Source: an uncultured Muribaculaceae bacterium (GTDB lineage Bacteria > Bacteroidota > Bacteroidia > Bacteroidales > Muribaculaceae). From it: 15,696 nt of DNA. The stretch is taken from positions 1 to 15,696 of the forward strand of contig CAJUIJ010000051.1 in NCBI GenBank assembly GCA_910586175.1, in the 5' to 3' direction. The notes beneath the pieces were generated by a model that worked only from the letters and a program-made list of their open reading frames with translations, had not been told where the DNA came from and ran no database searches. Made by a program: the position numbers and the translations under genes. Below are positions 14,927-15,696 of the stretch, in pieces. The stretch's first letter is position 1; every line of letters begins with the position of its first letter.

Positions 14927-14950
14927 AAATAACGTGTCGTGACGTTATTT
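14927..14950 (-). promoter_or_regulatory. Inverted repeat in the lipoprotein gene leader or promoter
   Basis: AAATAACGT and ACGTTATTT form perfect 9-bp arms around GTCGTG, 18 bases upstream of the first possible ATG and just after the terminator at 14971-14988. It lies where the promoter or leader of the OmpA-type gene must be, so it may be an operator or an mRNA hairpin. No exact TAnnTTTG box is nearby. Confidence 0.5.
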
Positions 14951-14965
14951 TGTTTTGCACCAAAT

Positions 14966-15096
14966 AAAAAAGAGGCCCGAAGGCCTCTGTATCAAAAACA
15001 ATAATCAATAACAATCTGGAACTTGATGGTGTGTTTTCAGTATAAGCCGATTAAACGTTTTAAAACTGATTGTCATTATAATCTTATCGGCTTCTG
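14966..15096 (-). ncRNA. Candidate small RNA or long 3' region downstream of the ECF sigma gene
   Basis: A stretch of about 130 bases has the elements of a free-standing RNA gene. At the 5' end, TTTG (15129-15132) and AACCTTTG (15101-15108) are spaced by 20 bases, one mismatch from the Bacteroidetes promoter. An 8-bp inverted repeat AAGCCGAT/ATCGGCTT (15086-15093 with 15044-15051) begins close to the predicted 5' end. A UUCG terminator closes the 3' end. No known RNA family is recognised. The same bases could simply be the ECF sigma 3' region, and a 25-codon ORF overlaps the 5' part. Confidence 0.35.
14971..14988 (-). terminator. Canonical rho-independent terminator
   Basis: AGAGGCC and GGCCTCT form a perfect 7-bp stem. 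On the minus strand the loop is TTCG, a hyperstable tetraloop in RNA, and the stem runs directly into T's (14970-14966). It ends a transcript coming from the right: either the ECF sigma mRNA with a 3' region of about 200 bases or a separate small RNA. Confidence 0.93.
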
Positions 15097-15153
15097 TATG
15101 CAAAGGTTTATCTTTGCTTCCTGTTGTGCAAACTCTTGCATCATTTGATGCAT
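15076..15153 (-). CDS. Possible 25-residue small protein after the ECF sigma gene
   Basis: An ATG at 15153, 32 bases after the sigma factor stop, opens a 25-codon frame reading MHQMMQEFAQQEAKINLC, then IQKPIRL and a TAA stop. The sequence is hydrophilic and could form an amphipathic helix. It would be cotranscribed with the sigma gene and ends before the terminator. No family is recognised, and so short a frame can occur by chance. Confidence 0.2.
   Translation of the reverse strand: MHQMMQEFAQQEAKINLCIQKPIRL
15101..15132 (-). promoter_or_regulatory. Candidate promoter of the small RNA
   Basis: On the minus strand TTTG (15132-15129) is followed after 20 bases by AACCTTTG (15108-15101). The spacing is that of a Bacteroidetes promoter; the -7 box has one mismatch (AA for TA). 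A 6-bp dyad TGCATC-ATTT-GATGCA at 15137-15152 lies just upstream and could be a binding site. Confidence 0.35.
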
Positions 15154-15185
15154 GTTTGCCGTGTTTTTCTATAGTGAATTCTGTA

Positions 15186-15695
15186 TCAGTATGCGTAATC
15201 CTGAAGCTGCTCGCGGAGTTTCTTGCGTGCGAAGAAGATGCGGCTCTTGATTGTGCCGAGCGGGAGATTCAGTTTCTCTGCAATCTCATTATATTTGTAT
15301 CCTGCTACAAACATATTGAACGGAATACGATATTCATCGGCAAACGAATTTAACGCTACTGTGATTTCTTTTACCGCAACAGTGCCTTCCGGAGTGTCAA
15401 GTCCTGACTCCTGACATACGTTGAGGTGATAGAGGTCTTCTGTGTGGTCTATTACCGTGGATTGTCTTACATTCTGACGATAATTATTGATGAAGATGTT
15501 GCGCATTATCGTGAAGATCCATCCCTTGAAGTTCACGTTGTCAACATATTTGTCTTCATTCGCAAGTGCCTTGAGCGTCGTGTCCTGAAGCAGATCGTGT
15601 GCCTGATCATGGTCTGTCGTCAACTGGAATGCGAAGTTCAGAAGATTGCTCTGGAGTCCCAAAATCCTTTGTTCAAATGTTTTTGTTGTTTTCAT
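15186..15695 (-). CDS. ECF-type RNA polymerase sigma factor
   Basis: This 169-residue group-4 sigma factor keeps only regions 2 and 4 and redirects RNA polymerase to a small regulon, usually for envelope or oxidative stress. Region 2 covers about 14-77: DHDQAHDLLQDTTLKAL (28-44) is the core-binding helix and FKGWIFTIMRNIFINNYR (56-73) the promoter-opening segment. Region 4 covers about 108-160, with the helix-turn-helix YNEIAEKLNLPLGTIKSR (135-152) and FFARKKL. No anti-sigma gene follows it, so its control partner is upstream beyond the window or absent. The ATG at 15695 is the second-to-last base of the window on this strand, so a longer N-terminus cannot be excluded, though the length is normal. 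The nearest downstream gene is the OmpA-type lipoprotein, across a terminator. Confidence 0.93.
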   Translation of the reverse strand: MKTTKTFEQRILGLQSNLLNFAFQLTTDHDQAHDLLQDTTLKALANEDKYVDNVNFKGWIFTIMRNIFINNYRQNVRQSTVIDHTEDLYHLNVCQESGLDTPEGTVAVKEITVALNSFADEYRIPFNMFVAGYKYNEIAEKLNLPLGTIKSRIFFARKKLREQLQDYAY

Positions 15696-15696
15696 T

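Noticed and set aside
1..15696. CRISPR arrays, tRNA/rRNA genes, insertion sequences and phage or defence genes
   Set aside because: No spaced direct repeats, cloverleaf-like genes, terminal inverted repeats with transposases or defence-type domains were seen on either strand.

Overview
The window looks like a chromosomal segment of a gut-type Bacteroidales bacterium, possibly Muribaculaceae. The clues are a 286-residue primary sigma factor without region 1.1, several TAnnTTTG promoter boxes, the near absence of Shine-Dalgarno sequences, OmpA-type lipoproteins and A+T-rich spacers between hairpins. The family-level placement is an inference. I see no insertion sequence, phage gene, CRISPR array, tRNA or rRNA; this is ordinary core genome.

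Layout, left to right. Nearly everything is on the minus strand. Bases 1-14 may hold the first codons of another minus-strand gene behind its own promoter box. Then come clpB (protein disaggregase, 66-2663) and a strong terminator ending a two-gene unit of nfo (endonuclease IV, 4332-5183) and an SLC45/GPH-like sugar transporter (2916-4316). A divergent promoter region separates nfo from the only plus-strand gene, a TrmH/SpoU RNA methyltransferase (5394-6152), whose start codon lies almost on its promoter. That gene converges on a YraN-family nuclease (6190-6597). Next are nadC (6705-7553), a secreted M3 dipeptidyl carboxypeptidase (7604-9742), a small outer-membrane barrel protein (9813-10439) and the primary sigma factor gene rpoD (10522-11382).

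A 411-base gap rich in hairpins (11383-11793) separates rpoD from a metal-export pair. The pair is a P1B-2 Zn/Cd-type ATPase without its own N-terminal metal-binding domain (11794-13707) and a separate 73-residue HMA protein (13704-13925). They overlap by ATGA. A 30-bp dyad overlaps the promoter box in front of the pair. The right end holds an OmpA-type lipoprotein (14054-14908), a non-coding region with a textbook terminator, a candidate small RNA or 25-codon ORF, and an ECF sigma factor (15186-15695).

Functionally this is a housekeeping and stress neighbourhood: proteostasis (ClpB, M3 peptidase), DNA and RNA maintenance (Nfo, YraN, TrmH-like), NAD synthesis (NadC), transcription (RpoD, ECF sigma), metal efflux and the envelope. 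No complete new multi-gene system is visible. The most promising undescribed elements are the structured RNA locus between the ECF sigma and OmpA genes, the metal-exporter operator, and the switch-like overlapping hairpins after the ATPase gene.
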